Translations under genes and position numbers: made by a program
DNA from: Diphasiastrum complanatum
Taxonomy: Eukaryota > Streptophyta > Lycopodiopsida > Lycopodiales > Lycopodiaceae
NCBI GenBank assembly: GCA_029204225.1
Contig: CM055103.1
Span: 48,828,426-48,892,425, forward strand
Length of the DNA: 64,000 nt
Direction: 5' to 3'
Shown: positions 33,377-45,771 of the stretch, in pieces
How the letters are laid out: the number at the start of each line of letters is the position of its first letter
How positions within the stretch are numbered: the stretch's first letter is position 1
Notes under the pieces: generated by a model
What the model was told of the DNA's origin: nothing
Databases searched by the model: none
What the model saw: only the letters and a program-made list of their open reading frames with translations

Positions 33377-33481
33377 ATGTTCACTTCCTCCTCAAGATCA
33401 CCGTTCAAAAAAGCATTTGTAATGTCCAATTGCCATACATCCCATCCAGAAAGAGTAGCAAGTGAGATGATGACTCAAATG

Positions 33482-34316
33482 TGTCAATTTTCAGAGAAAA
33501 CAGACAATTTATTATTGTACTAATCAATCATTAAGAGTTATTGATTGCTTAATCTAATGATCTATCAAGTTCTAGGTGTTAGATCTTGATCTAGATGTAT
33601 TACACTATGATTTAAGCAAGAGCAATGGATTAAATGATTAAAATCTTAGAGGAGTGGCCTCACACGTGTGGAGGACAGTACTTGTACAGTCTGTAAATTG
33701 AGAGTAAAGTACTCAAGCTTAGAAATTCATTCCAATCACAAAAACACAAGACAAATGTGGAAAATACAAGCAAAACTAGAAATTGCCAATGTCTCACCAA
33801 CTTCTCATTGATTTGGTTGATCTCTTTATAGATCAAGTACATCCACGAGTTTTGTACTGTTCAGCAAGCCTTCACATGTGTGAAGAGTGCCTAGTCATCC
33901 AGATCCACCAATGGGAGCCAGATATGCTCATTTCACAAAGTTGACTATTCTCTTTGGCTAGAAACAAAAAAGCTAGTCTTACACATTTATAGGAGTATTT
34001 CTTATAAAATAGGATATAGTGGAATATTCCTATCTTATCATCTAGAATCTTATCCACATGTGTGAATGGCATCTTGACATGTGTGAGTAATAACTCATTC
34101 ACATGGAAGTCCAATCTATTTACGTAAAGTATGACCAATTTGACCAATTTCAAGATTCTATTCAAAGGTCAATTTCACACTTGTGTAGATCTAGCTAAAA
34201 TCAATCTAACTTTATAGAAATGACTTATGTACATTTTTTCACATGTGGGAACAGACTCCACACATGTGAGATCCTATCAAGATCAAAATATCTTAAGATC
34301 TACAAAGTACATCAAG
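33482..34316 (-). repeat. C13 3' LTR, main part
   Basis: Plus-strand start TGTCAATTTTCAGAG. The last 26 bp (40048-40073, ending ATTTATAACA) lie beyond C12; total about 856 bp without the duplicated target. It contains paired CACATGTG palindromes at 34240-34247 and 34261-34268 (21 bp apart) and CACACGTGTG near 33661-33670. Confidence 0.8.
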
Positions 34317-34888
34317 TGTGAAAGATTCAACTAGTTTCATCACATTTTGCAATATTTCCATATTTGGCATATTGAGGCCAAAACTTGTTTTTGACTTGGA
34401 GGTTGACTTTTCAAAGTTCATTAGTCTAAATTTCATTTGAATAAACACTTTTTGAAAGTGTGGGAAAGATAGAATGCGAGTTTGAGTAGATTCAATTTGA
34501 ATAAGTTGGGTACATTGAATCTAGACCCAAAATTAGTAGGGTTAGCATTTTGGTGGGAAAGCCAGGTGGCCAAATAGGATTTGGACCTGCTATAAAAGGA
34601 TGTAACTCATGGAGAGAGTGATCTTCTCTTGCAATTCTATGTGTAGAATGATCTATATTTGTTATTTTTGGATCCACACGTGTGAAATACAGTAGCTTGC
34701 TAGTTTTGTACGGACAGCAACAGTACATAATCATTTCATTCAAGTTTGATCAAGTTCTATTAGTGTTTGCATCTCAAATTGTGTGTAGATGCTGATTTTT
34801 CTACATTGATGAGATTGGTAGTGTATTTCTCTTTCTAACCAAAGATCATTCAAGTAGATTGCATCTTAAGGATCTGAAATCTTTCACA
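34317..34888 (+). repeat. C12 5' LTR
   Basis: 572 bp, TGTGAAAGATTCAACTAG to GAAATCTTTCACA. TATA box TATAAAAG at 34591-34598. The palindrome CCACACGTGTGAA (34674-34686) is followed by TACAG and GTACGGACAG, a module also seen in C15. It lacks 78 bp found in the 3' copy after GATCTTCTCT. Confidence 0.9.
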
Positions 34889-35487
34889 TGGTATCAGAGC
34901 TTGTGTTTTAGGTTATGAAGGAGGAAATCAGATCTATCAATGATTTGGTGAAGATATCTAGTCTAGAGCATGCTAGAGAGGATTCTACACCAAAATCGGA
35001 TTTTTTGCTTTTGTAGATTGGATCTTTTGTATATCAAAACACCAAATAGGTCAATATACTTGTTCAGTTTCAATTTTTGAATTCACATAGTAGATTTGGC
35101 CGATTTTTGAATCATTGGTTCAGCCTAAGTGGTGGCTTATAGATTGCATATCAAATTTTCAGCATTTGCATGTAGATTTGGAATAGTCAATTTTTTGTGA
35201 TTTTGTCAAAACCCTAATTTTGATTGGATCTCTAGATAGTGAGGTTGATGGACTTCATTTGAGTGTGTTTCAATCTTAGGAAGTGGAAAAAGTCATTAGA
35301 TTAGGATAGATCATAGGTTGATCAAGATTCCATGATTCTATGTGTTGATTAGCTTGGATAAGTGCTAGAAGAGAATTTGTGAGATAGCTTCAAATTTTGG
35401 TGATTTCTTTTGAAAGTATTTGTTGTTGTTCAAAGGAGTGCTTTGTGCATTGAAGCAGGTTGAAAGAGAACATCAGGTCGTTGCTAC
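34889..35487 (+). other. C12 PBS and leader
   Basis: PBS TGGTATCAGAGC directly after the LTR (34889-34900), then about 590 bp of untranslated AT-rich leader to the gag ATG at 35488. Confidence 0.8.
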
Positions 35488-36423
35488 ATGGCAACCTCAA
35501 TTGGAGTCATGTTGGAAGCCAATGATAGGCTTACCTCAAGTAACTATTCACTGTGGAAAGTGAGGATGGAGTCACTTCTTGAGATGAATGATGTTTTGGA
35601 TATTGTTGTAGGTTTGGAGGAGAGACCAGCAACACAACAAGATCAATTAAGGTATGACAAGAGGGCCAAGAAGGCTCTACACATGATAAAGATGAATGCT
35701 ACCAATGAACTTCTCAAGGAAGTTGGTAAGTCCACATCGTCTTTGGAAGCTTGGAATTCATTGAATAAGCTTTATGAATCCAAGTCTACTTCTAGAGTGT
35801 TGACTCTAAGAAGACAAATATTTTCTTGTTTGCAAAAGAATGAAGAAAGTCCAAGTACTTTTGTTTTGAGAATGAAAGCATTGAATAATGAGTTAGCTTG
35901 CATAGATGAAAGCATTAAGGAAGGAGAGCTTATTCAAGTGATTCTTAATGGCTTGTTGGATGCTCATGCTAACATTGATCAAAGTATTCCTATTCAAAAG
36001 ACTTTGCCAAGTTTGATGGATCTTCAAGAGATCTTGGTCAATGAGGAATATAGGCTTCAAGCAAGAGGTGGATCTACATCGACACTTCAAGAGGATGCTA
36101 TGTTCACAAAGGGAAAATTCAAGGGTAAAACCAAAATCAAGTGGTCTAAAGGGCAAGATCAAGTGGATGCTTCTTCAAGTGGCAAAAAGAAGGATAGATC
36201 AACGCTCAAGTGCTTCTATTGTGGCATCAAAGGACGCTTTGCAAGTGAGTGCTACAAGAAGAAGAGAGATCAAGGAGACAAGCAAGGTAATCTTACTCTT
36301 GATGAGGATGGTTTGGATGTTCAAGATGCAAATGATGATGCTCTTGTGATGTCTTCATGTATGCTTGCTAATGATGGAGATCTAGATCCTTGGGGATTGA
36401 TAGTGGAGCAAGTTCACACATGA
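35488..36423 (+). pseudogene. C12 gag
   Basis: ATG at 35488 (MATSIGVMLEANDRL, NYSLWKVRMESLLEM). Intact gag for about 300 codons, with LTLRRQIFSCLQ and a zinc knuckle CFYCGIKGRFASEC in which the His ligand is Arg. It reaches the protease start DPW, where a lost T near 36395 shifts the frame away from WIDSG, so protease and the rest of pol are no longer fused to it. Confidence 0.87.
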
Positions 36424-38070
36424 CCTTTCACAAAGAGTACTTCACTTCTTTGTTGGCATATGGAGCTGACAAGAGGGTGATCTACACGGCCAATGATGGT
36501 GAGTGTGCAATCAAAGGGATTGGCACAATTCCTATTTCTCTCTCTACAAATAGAATGTTCATTTGGAGGATGTCTTGTTTATTCCATCTACTACCAAGAA
36601 TTTGCTTAGTGTGAGTCAAATGCTAAGTAAGGGCCTCAAGGGGGAGTTTGATGGAGATGCTTGTTTGATCAAAAGGAAAGATGTCTTGTTTGGAAAAGGT
36701 AAAAGACAAGGGAATTTGTTCAAACTTGATGCTTGTGTTATTGCTAACCAAGTTGGATGTGTTGCAAGGGAGCAATTTTCTAGTCAAGAGGTTTGGCACA
36801 AAAGGATGGGACACCTCAACTTCAAGTCATTGGAGGTAATGGCAAGGAAGAAGGTTGTGATTGGTCTTCCAAGTTCCTTAAAGTAATGACAAGCATGTTT
36901 GTGAGTCTTTTGCTTTGTCTAAGTCACATAGACTACCTTATAATAGATCTATTTCTAGATCTACAAAGCCTTTTCAATTTGTACATTCAGATATTCATGG
37001 ATTTACTACAATTAGCAATAGTGGAGCTAAGATGTATGTAACATTCATTGATTATTTTAGTAGATTTTGTTGGATCTATCTACTAAAGACCAAGGATGAA
37101 GTGTATGATGTCTTTGTTAAGTTCAAGAATGCAAGGGAGAACCAATTTTCCACAAAGATCAAGTGCTTGAGAGGTGACAATGGTGGTGAGTACATATCTT
37201 ACAAATTCAAGGCCTGGGATCAAGAGGGAGTATACAACATCAAGGACCCCACAACAAAATGGAGTGGCTAAAAGGAAGAATAGGACTTTATGTGAAAGTG
37301 CTAAAGCTATGAGGTTAAGTGCTAATTCTGAAAAACCATTTTGGGATCAAGCTTTGTTGTGTGCCAATTTCTTGTGCAATAGGTGGCCGAGTGCTATTTT
37401 GGATGGAAGGACACCTTTTGAGATGCTATTCAAGAGGAGGCTGAGTGTCAACTTTCTAAGAACCTTTGGATGCACATGCTATGTCAACAGTACTCTTGAT
37501 GATAGGACCAAGGAGGATCCATCTTCAAGAAGAGGTATTTTTGTTGGATATAGTGAGGTGAGTAAAGCCTACAAGGTTTACATTCCTTCTACTAACAAAG
37601 TGATTGTTGGTAGAGATGTCATTTTTGATGAGGGGAACATTCCAAAGGTGTCTTCAAGCATGATTGATGGTAAAGTGGATGGATCTAACATTCTTGATGT
37701 TGATGAGAAGGATCCTACTTTGGATGGTGGTGATGATGGACCTTCATCAAGAAAAAGACAAGTACCTTCAAGGCTCACATACGATCAAAAGGGTAAGCAA
37801 GTAGTTTCTAGAAATTATATTGCTTTCCTAACCTCTTTGGATGAGCCTACAAGTGTAGATCAAGCAAGGAAAGAAGAGGAGTGGATCCAAGCAATGGATC
37901 TCGAGTATCAAGCTCTTATGAAGAATGGAACATGGAGATTGGTGGAGTTGCCTAAGGACAAGGAAGCTATTGGATGCAAATGGATCTTCAAGGTGAAGAA
38001 AAACCAAGATGGATCTATTAACAAGTACAAGGCAAGGTTAGTGGCAAAAGGATATGCTCAACAACAATGA
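36390..38070 (+). pseudogene. C12 protease, integrase and RT N-terminus
   Basis: Four overlapping frames. Protease IDSGASSHMTFHKEY (36390-36614). Pre-integrase finger (36563-36886: EVWHKRMGHLNFKSLEV, ending in a TAA after SSLK). Integrase core FQFVHSDIHG with LRGDNGGEY (36915-37271), then after another shift GVAKRKNRTLCESAKAM (37174 onward), where the catalytic Glu of GVAERKN is Lys. The tail and RT start (EWIQAMDLEYQAL, WRLVELPKDKEAIGC) end at a TGA after YAQQQ. A second TGA follows in KMVSI. Confidence 0.87.
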
Positions 38071-38166
38071 ATTGACTATGATAAGACCTTTGCACCAGTG
38101 GCAAAGATGGTAAGCATTTGAGTCATCATTTCACTTGCTACACTTTATGGATGGGATCTATGGAAA

Positions 38167-39402
38167 ATGGACATTTCAAATGCATTCTTGAATGGTGATC
38201 TTGAGGAGGAAGTATACATGGAGCAACCCAAGAGCTACATTCCATCAACAAAGCCAAATCATGTGTGTCTTCCACAAAAGAGTTTGTATGGCCTTAAGCA
38301 AGCACCAAGGAGTTGGTATGCTAAGCTTAGCACTTTTTTACTCTCTCAAGACTTTGTTATGAGTGAGTACGATCATTTAATTTATTATAGGTTTGTTGGA
38401 AATGATGTTACCATCTTGCTAATCTATGTGGATGATATCATCTTGAGTGGTGGAGACAATCAAGATGTGGAGGATATCAAGAATGCTCTTAAGAAGGAGT
38501 TCGAGGTGCATGATCTTGGTAACTTGCATTACATTTTAGGAATAGAAGTCATTAGATCTTCTCAATCTACTTTCATTTGTCAAGAGAAGTATGCTAATTC
38601 TATTCTAGAAAGATTTCATATGGTAGATGCAAAAGCTATTGATACACCTATGGAGTCTCATGTAAAGCTAACTATAAGAGGTAATGAAAGATCCTTCGAG
38701 GACATTACTCTCTATAGGAAGCTAGTTGGTTCACTCATCTATCTAACCATCACTAGACCTGATCTAAGCTATTGTGTTGGAGGATTGAGTCAATTCATTC
38801 AAGATCCTAGTGAGGAGCATTGGAAGCTAGGAAAGCGAGTTTTGAGGTACATCATTGGAACTCAAGATTTTGGCATATTGTATGAGGGATCATCACCTAA
38901 TCTTTTTGGATTTTTAGATTTAGACTATGCTGGAGATGTAATGGATATGAAATCCATTAGTGCTTATTGTATTTTCATAGGTGATGGAGCTATATCATGG
39001 ATGTTAAAGAAACAAGCCACTATCTCATTGTCATCTAGTGAGGCCGAGTACAAAGCTCTTACACATTACACAAAGGAGATGGTATGGATCAAGAGGATGA
39101 TCAAGGATCTTCACTTTCTGGATTTCTCAGAGAGCCCAATCATCTTTTGTGACAATCAATCAGCCCAAAGAATGGCATCCAATCCTATCTTTCATGCTAG
39201 GAGCAAGCATATTGAGATACAATATCATTTTGTGAGGGAGCGAGTCATTGCAAAGGAGGTGGAGCTTCAACATGTGTCTTCAAGGGAATGTGTAGCTTAT
39301 ATCTTCACCAAAGCATTGGGAAAAGAGTTGTTCATGAAGCATTGGACTTCACTTGGAGTTTTATCAAAGTCTATGCTAAAACTAGTTGAAGAAGGAGTGT
39401 GA
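38167..39402 (+). pseudogene. C12 RT and RNase H, open for 411 codons
   Basis: Begins MDISNAFLNGDLEEEVYMEQP, then SLYGLKQAPRSWYAKL, LLIYVDDIILSGG (active site intact), YILGIEVI, ITRPDLSYCVG, RNase H motifs FGFLDLDYAGD (one acidic position altered from SDSDFAGD), SLSSSEAEYKAL, FCDNQSAQ, HARSKHIEIQYHFVRE, and terminates MLKLVEEGV. The stop codon uses the first bases of the 3' LTR. It cannot be expressed as part of a full polyprotein because of the upstream stops. Confidence 0.88.
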
Positions 39403-40047
39403 AAGATTCAACTAGTTTCATCACATTTTGCAATATTTCCATATTTGGCATATTGAGGCCAAAACTTGTTTTAGACTTAGAGGTTGACTTTTCAAAGTCC
39501 ATTAGTCTAAATTTCATCTGAATAAAATTTTTCTGAAAGTGTGGAAAAGATAGAATGCGATTTTGAGTAGATTCAATTTGAATAAGTTGGGTACATTGAA
39601 TCTAGACCCAAAATTACTAGGGTTAGCATTTTGGTGGGAAAGCCAAGTGGCCAAATAGGGTTTGGACCTGTTATAAAAGGATGTAACTCATGGAGAGAGT
39701 GATCTTCTCTCTTCTCTATTTCATTTCATGCTTATACATGGTTCTCTTGGGTTCTACTATCCATTGGTGCACTATCTTGGTGATTGCTTGCAATTCTATG
39801 TGTAGAATGATCTATATTTGCTATTTTTGGATCCACACGTGTGAAATACAGTAGCTTGCTGGTTTTTTACGGACATCAATAGTACATAATCATTTCATTC
39901 AAGTTTGATCAAGTTCTATTAGTGTTTGCATCTCAAATTGTGTGTAGATGCTGATTTTTCTACATTGGTGAGATTGGTAGTGTATTTCTCTTTCTAACCA
40001 AAGATTATTCAAGTAGATTGGATCTTAAGGATCTGAAATCTTTCACA
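39398..40047 (+). repeat. C12 3' LTR
   Basis: 650 bp, TGTGAAAGATTCAACTAG to GAAATCTTTCACA. TATA box TATAAAAG at 39672-39679; palindrome CCACACGTGTGAA near 39833-39845. Confidence 0.9.
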
Positions 40048-40084
40048 TAAAGTTGGAAGTGATATTTATAACACTCCTCCTCAC

Positions 40085-41237
40085 TTCAGTTGGCAAGTCT
40101 AATGTACATCTATCTACAACTCCAAGAGCATCTCTTAACTTAAAAAATGGATCTCTAGCCAAAGATTTGGTTAAGATATCAGCTATGCACTCGGATGATG
40201 GCACATGATGAAGTTGAACCTCCTTGGATTCCGCCTTCTCCCTCAAAAAGTGATGAGCTATCTCAATATGCTTTGTTCTAGCATGGAAAATTGAATTGGT
40301 AGCAATTTGTTGAGAAGCTTGATTGTCACAATAGATGCAAGGGATCTCCTCGGCCTTTAGCACTTGAAGCTCCACTAGTCTTCTTAGCCATGGGAATTCT
40401 TTGGTTTTTGAAGTCAATGCCTTGTACTCGGCTTCACAAGAGGAAAGAAAAATTGTATCTTCTTCTTGGAAAGCCAAGATATCACTCCTCCACAAAGAAA
40501 AGTGACAAATGCACTTATGGATCTTCTATCCATCTTGTCTCCTGCAAAATCTGAATCCAAAAATGCCCTCAAGTACAAGTAAGATCCTTGATAGAGATTG
40601 CCAAAAAATCTAGTAGATGAGACATATCTAAGCACTCTCTTGGCACTTTTCCAATGATGCATCAAAGGACCTTGCATATATTGACTTAACTTGCTTACAC
40701 TATAACTCAAATCTGGTCTAGCGATTGTCAAATAGATTAAGGAGCCTTTTAGCTTCCTAAAGAGTGTGATGTCCTCAAAGGATGCTTCATCACAATCACT
40801 AGTCACTTTACTAATCACTAATCACCCCTATGCTCCATAGGGGTGTCAATCCCCTTACAATCTTTCATGCCAAACCTTCTACCATCTTGAATTCACTAGA
40901 CAAAGAAGCTTTGACTTTTCTTATGCCTTCACCATCATTTTCTATCAAAATGATATCATCAACATAAAGAACTAAAATGATGATCTTTCCATCATTACAT
41001 TTGATGTAAAAAGAAGGCTCATAAGAGCTAATCACAAAGCCAAGGGAATAGAGAAAATCATGCAACCTAGAGTACCAAGCTCTACGTGCTTGCTTCAAGC
41101 CATATAGGCTATTTCTTAAGTAGCAAGCCTTGTCCTCCTCACCATCCTTGATGAAGCCCTCGGGTTGCAACATGTATATTTCCTCCTGCAAGTAGCCATT
41201 TAAGAAAGCATTGGTCACATCCATTTGATAGAGATTC
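40085..41237 (-). pseudogene. C13 RT C-terminal part and RNase H
   Basis: Continues from the C14 insertion point: LYQMDVTNAFLNGYLQEEIYMLQPEGF, NSLYGLKQARRAWYSRL, VLYVDDIILIEND (YVDD intact). Then frameshifts near 40865-40815. EASFEDITLFRKLKGSLIYLTIARPD and RNase H DSDFAGDKMDRRS, LSSCEAEYKAL, YCDNQASQ, HARTKHIEIAHHF, ADILTKSLARDPFFKLRDALGV follow at 40043-40818. The polypurine tract and LTR come next at 40073. Confidence 0.85.
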
Positions 41238-41822
41238 TGTGAAAAATACAGATCCTAAGTGGATCTAAACTCCAAGATCATTGGCTTGAATGCTTGCACT
41301 CCAAACTACATAAGCTAGGAATTGGCAACACATTCTATGCTACCTAGAATGCAAAGAACTTGATCAAAAAGCATTTATCACAAATGGAAACTTCCATAAA
41401 CATCAAGTGCGGAATAGCTTGAAGACAATACACACAACAATGCTCTCAATGGAGGAAGAAACAATGACAATGATCTATTGATCTCAATGAAGCATACAAA
41501 AGGTTTCTCCAACCTGTTCTCCACAACTTCCCTACTATTTATGGATGAGGAAGATGACTCTCTCTCCTCTCTCTAGAAGGTACTTGACCCTAGATATTTC
41601 CTATATAGGAAAAATAGCTAAAAATGGCTTATATGACCAAAATACATCAAAATGGTCTCATTTTGAAGGGTATGAAGTTTGACACTTCATCATACTAAAA
41701 AAATACAGTAAATAAAAACATTGTGGCCTGGTTCACACGTGTGAAACTCCAGAACCAAAACTATTTACAATTTTAGCCAATTTAGGCCTCAAACTAGCTA
41801 GGAAATGTTGACAATTTTCACA
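41238..41822 (-). repeat. C14 3' LTR
   Basis: 585 bp, plus-strand TGTGAAAAATACAGATCC to GACAATTTTCACA. It lacks 70 bp after CAAGTGCGG compared with the right copy. Palindrome TTCACACGTGTGAA at 41732-41745. Confidence 0.92.
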
Positions 41823-44800
41823 CTCCCTCTTCAACATTGGATGCTAGTTTCAACATAGTCTTTGAGCACATTCCAAGATTAGATCTATGCATTAAATATA
41901 GGTCCTTTCCCAATGGTTTGGTGAAGATATCAGCCACACACTCCTTTGAAGAGACATGTTGAAGCTCCACCTCTTTGGCAATGACTTGATCTCTCACAAA
42001 ATGGTGAGCAATCTCAATGTGCTTGCTCCTTGCATGAAAAACAGGATTGCTTGCCAAGCTTTGGGCTGAAAGGTCATCACAAAGTATGATTGGAGTCTTC
42101 TCTGGTTCCAGCAAGTGAAGATCCAATAACATCCTCTTGATCCAAAGAATCTCCTTGGTGCATGTTGTTAATGCCTTGTACTCGGCTTCGGTGGAAGATA
42201 GAGAGATAGTTGGTTGCTTCTTTGATAGCCATGAGACCACTCCATCTCCAAGATAGATTGCAAAGGCACTTGTTGACTTCCTATCCATTTGATCACCTGC
42301 AAAATCTGAATCTGAAAATCCACAAAGGTTAGGTGTAGTACCTCCATACAAGATGCCAAAATCTCTAGATCCCGAGATGTATCTAAGTACTCTCTTTCCT
42401 AGCTTCTAATGAGCCTCACTAGGATCTTGCATAAATTGACTTAGTTTACCAACCACAAAGCTTAGATCAGGTCTTGTGATGGTTAACCATATAAGAGATC
42501 CTATTAGCTTTCTATAGAGAGTAATGTCCTTGAAGGATCTTTCATTACTTCTTGTAGTTAGCTTTACATTTGATTCCATAGGAGTAGAAACAACTTTACA
42601 ATCTTCCATATGAAACCTTTTTAGAATAGAGTTAACATACTTTTCTTGACATATGAATGTAGATTTAGAAGTTCTAATAATCTCTATTCCTAAGATATAA
42701 TGAAGTTTACCAAGATCTTGAATTTCAAACTCTCTTTTGAGTGCCATCTTGATTTCATCTATATCTAGATTGTTACCACCACTTAAGATAATGTCATCAA
42801 CATAGATCAAAAGTAAAGTGATATCATTTTCATTCAATCTAAAGTAGAGAGAATGATCATACTCACTCATAACAAAGTTTTGAGAAAGTAAGAAGGAATT
42901 GAGCTTAGCATACCAACTCCTTGGTGCTTGCTTTAGCCCATACAAACTCTTTTGGAGATAGCACACATGATTAGGCTCATCATGTGAAACATAGCCCTTG
43001 GGTTGCTCCATGTAAATATCTTCTTCAAGATCACCATTCAAGAAGGCATTAGTAACATCCATTTGCCACATATCCCAATCATAAAGAGTTGCAAGAGATA
43101 TTAGGATTCGAATAGTTACCATCTTTGCCACGGGTGCAAAGGTCTCATCATAGTCAATACCATATTCTTGAGCATACCCCTTTGCCACCAACCTTGCCTT
43201 GTACTTGTTGATTGATCCATCTTGATTTGTCTTGATCTTGAAGATCCACTTACAACCATTTGCCTTCTTGTCCTTTGGAAGCTTTACCAACCTCCATGTG
43301 TTGCTTTTGATGAGTGCTTGATGCTCATGATCCATGGCTTGGATCCATTCCTTCTTTTGAATTGCTTCACCTACACAAGTTGGTTCATCAAAAGAGGTAA
43401 GAAAAGCAAAGTTAGAGTTGTCCACCACTTGCTTTCCTTTTTCATCATAGGTTAGCCTTGATGGCTTAGCCCTTTGCCTTTGAGTCTTCCTTGAAGTTTG
43501 CTTTGGAGTGGCATCTCCATCTTCATCCAAGACATCTTGCACATCATGATGATTAGTAGGCACATCAACATCAACATCAACAACATTGGAAACATTCTCT
43601 TCATGAAAGATGACATCCCTACTTATGACAACTTTCTTTGTAGAAGGAATGTACACTTTGTAAGCCTTGCTTACTTCACTATAGCCAACAAACACACCCT
43701 TCTTTGATGAAGGATCTTCTTTAGTTCTATCATCAAGTGTGATATTGACAAAACATGTACATCCAAAGATCCTACAATGCTTGACACTCGGCCTTCTACC
43801 ATAAAGAACCTCATGAGGAGTTTTACCATCCAAGGAAGCACTTGTCCATCTATTACATAGATAGTTAGCACATGCTAAAGCTTCCCCCCAAAAAGACTTA
43901 GCAAGATTAGCATGTAGTCTCATTGCCTTGGCACATTCACAAAGGGTTCTATTCTTCCTCTCGGCCACTCCATTCTGTTGTGGAGTCCTAGGACTAGACA
44001 TCTCCCTCTTAATCCCATGTGCTATACAAAAGTCTTTGAACCTATTTGAGGTGTATTCCCCTCCATTATCTGATCTTAAGCATTTGATCTTTGTATTGAA
44101 TTGGTTTTCCATTTCATTCTTGAACTTGACAAATGCAGCAAACACTTCATCCTTACTTTTAAGAAGATAGATCCAAGTATACCTACTAAAGTCATCAATG
44201 AAAGTTGCATACATCTTTGCCCCACCATTGCTAGTTGTACTAGAAGAATGAATATCAGAATGCACAAGTTGAAAAGCTTCTTTAGATCTAGAAGTAGATC
44301 TAGAATAAGCAAGTCTATGAGATTTGGACAAGGCACAATGTTCACAAACACTATTGTTTGCAACAAGACTTTTAGGGAGACCAAGAACAAGCTCTTTCTT
44401 TGCCATTACCTCCAAAGATTTGAAGTTGGGATGGCCCAACCTCTTGTGCCAAACTTCTTGGTTTGTCAATTGCTCCCTAGCCATACATCCTTCATGATTA
44501 GAGATCACACATGCATCAAGCTTGAAAAGTTTACCATGCCTCCTACCTTGAGCAATCAAGGATCCACATTTACTTATCAAACATGCATCTCCAATGAACT
44601 CCACATCAAGTCCTTTGTCAATCATTTGACTTACACTAAGCAAATTCTTAGTGATTGAAGGAATGTACAAAACATTTTCAAGATTTGCTTTCCTATTTGT
44701 TGAAAGGGAAATAGGAATAGTGCCTATGCCTTTGATGTCACATTGACCATCATTTGCAGTGTAGATGATGTTACCTTCTCCCTCATAAGACAATAAGGAT

Positions 44801-45771
44801 GTAAAGTATTCCTTATGTCTTGTCATGTGAGATGAGGCTCCACTATCAATCCACCAAGGATCATTATCATCTATGTTGGCTAACAAACTTGAAGTCATAA
44901 CAAGTGATTCACATGTGTTATGTTCTTCCTCATCTATTGTAAGATTTCCTTGCCTCTCTCCTTGCTCTCTTTTCTTCTTATAACATTCATTTGCAAAATG
45001 ACCTTTTATCCCACAATAAAAGCACTTGAACTTTGACTTATTGTTCTTAGTAGAAGAGGAAGAGGAAGAGTGATCATCATGATCAAAGTTACCACCTTTG
45101 GACCATTTCCCTTTGCCTTTACCTTTGCCCTTGAATTTGCCTTTTGTGAAGAAAGCCTCTTCACCTCCACCTTGCAAGGATGCACCATCAAGCTTTGATT
45201 GCAACCTATGTTCTTCAGCCAATAAGATTTCTTGCAAGTCAACCACACTTGGCAAGACTCTTTGAATGGCAAAACTTTGCACAAGGTTAGCATGTTCATT
45301 TAGCAAACCATTCAACATAACTTGGACTATTTCACCATCTTTTATGTTCTCATCAATGCATGCTAAATCATCACTTAGGGACTTAACTCTCAAGATAAAT
45401 GCATGAGCACTTTCACCCTCTCTTTGCCTACTAGAAAATATTTGTCTCCTTAGGGTCAATACCCTAGATGTGGACTTTGATTCAAAGAGCTTCTTTAAGG
45501 CATTCCATGCCTCACTTGCACTTTGACACTTTCCAACTTCCTTGAGAAGTTCATTTGTAACATTCATTTTAATGATATGAAGAGCCCTTTTGGCCTTCTT
45601 ATCAAACCTTTGTTGCTCTTGAAGTGTGAGAGGTCTCTCTTCAATTTCTGCAACTATGTCCATTAGTTCATTCAACTCAAGTAAGGACTCCATCCTCACT
45701 TTCCAAGTAGAGTAGTTTGATGAACTCAACCTTTCACTAGACTCTAGCATGATCCCACCATTGGAAGCCAT
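41818..45771 (-). pseudogene. C14 gag-pol polyprotein with a single nonsense codon
   Basis: Reading from the ATG at 45771, 1318 codons follow with one break: TAG at 42403-42405 in place of the Trp of SEAHWKLGKR. Gag NYSTWKVRMESLLEL; zinc knuckle CFYCGIKGHFANEC; protease WWIDSGASSHMT; integrase finger VWHKRLGHPN...CEHCALSKSH; core LVHSDIH, LRSDNGGEY and NGVAERKNRTL (D, D and E present); RT FAPVAKMVTIRILIS, MDVTNAFLNG, LLIYVDDIILSGG; then the stop; RNase H FSDSDFAGDQMDRKS, LSSTEAEYKAL, LCDDLSAQ, HARSKHIEIAHHF; terminal LASNVEEGV. Without RNase H it should not be autonomous. The stop codon at the 3' end overlaps the LTR. Confidence 0.93.

Larger units (their letters stand above)
29368..33481 (-). 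pseudogene. C11: copia RT-RNase H fragment, split by N1
   Basis: Right part 33382-33481 (VIISLATLSGWDVWQLDITNAFLNGDLEEEV); N1 inserted at 30016-33376; left part 29368-30015 (SYGLKQAPRSW-like, LDDIILSGGDNQDVEDIKNAL, LGNLHYILEIEVI, RSFKDITLYRRLVG, LGRLSQFMQ, HWKLGK, FGILYEGS). Very close to C12 pol. The YVDD site reads MLDD after a sequence change, and a frameshift or stop appears near 29473. The right edge stops at the C13 LTR (33482), the left edge at the C9 LTR. Confidence 0.85.
34317..40047 (+). mobile_element. C12: full-length copia, decayed
   Basis: 5' LTR 34317-34888, PBS 34889-34900, leader to 35487, gag-pol to 39402, 3' LTR 39398-40047. The flanks TCAAG (34312-34316) and TAAAG (40048-40052) are a TSD with one mismatch. 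The insertion lies 26 bp inside the C13 3' LTR. The LTR copies differ by about 20 substitutions plus a 78-bp deletion in the 5' copy. The protein is close to C15. Confidence 0.88.

Noticed and set aside
42406-45771. 1121-aa C14 ORF as a complete protein
   Set aside because: It ends at a TAG in place of a conserved Trp; RNase H continues in the same frame, so it is a truncated polyprotein.
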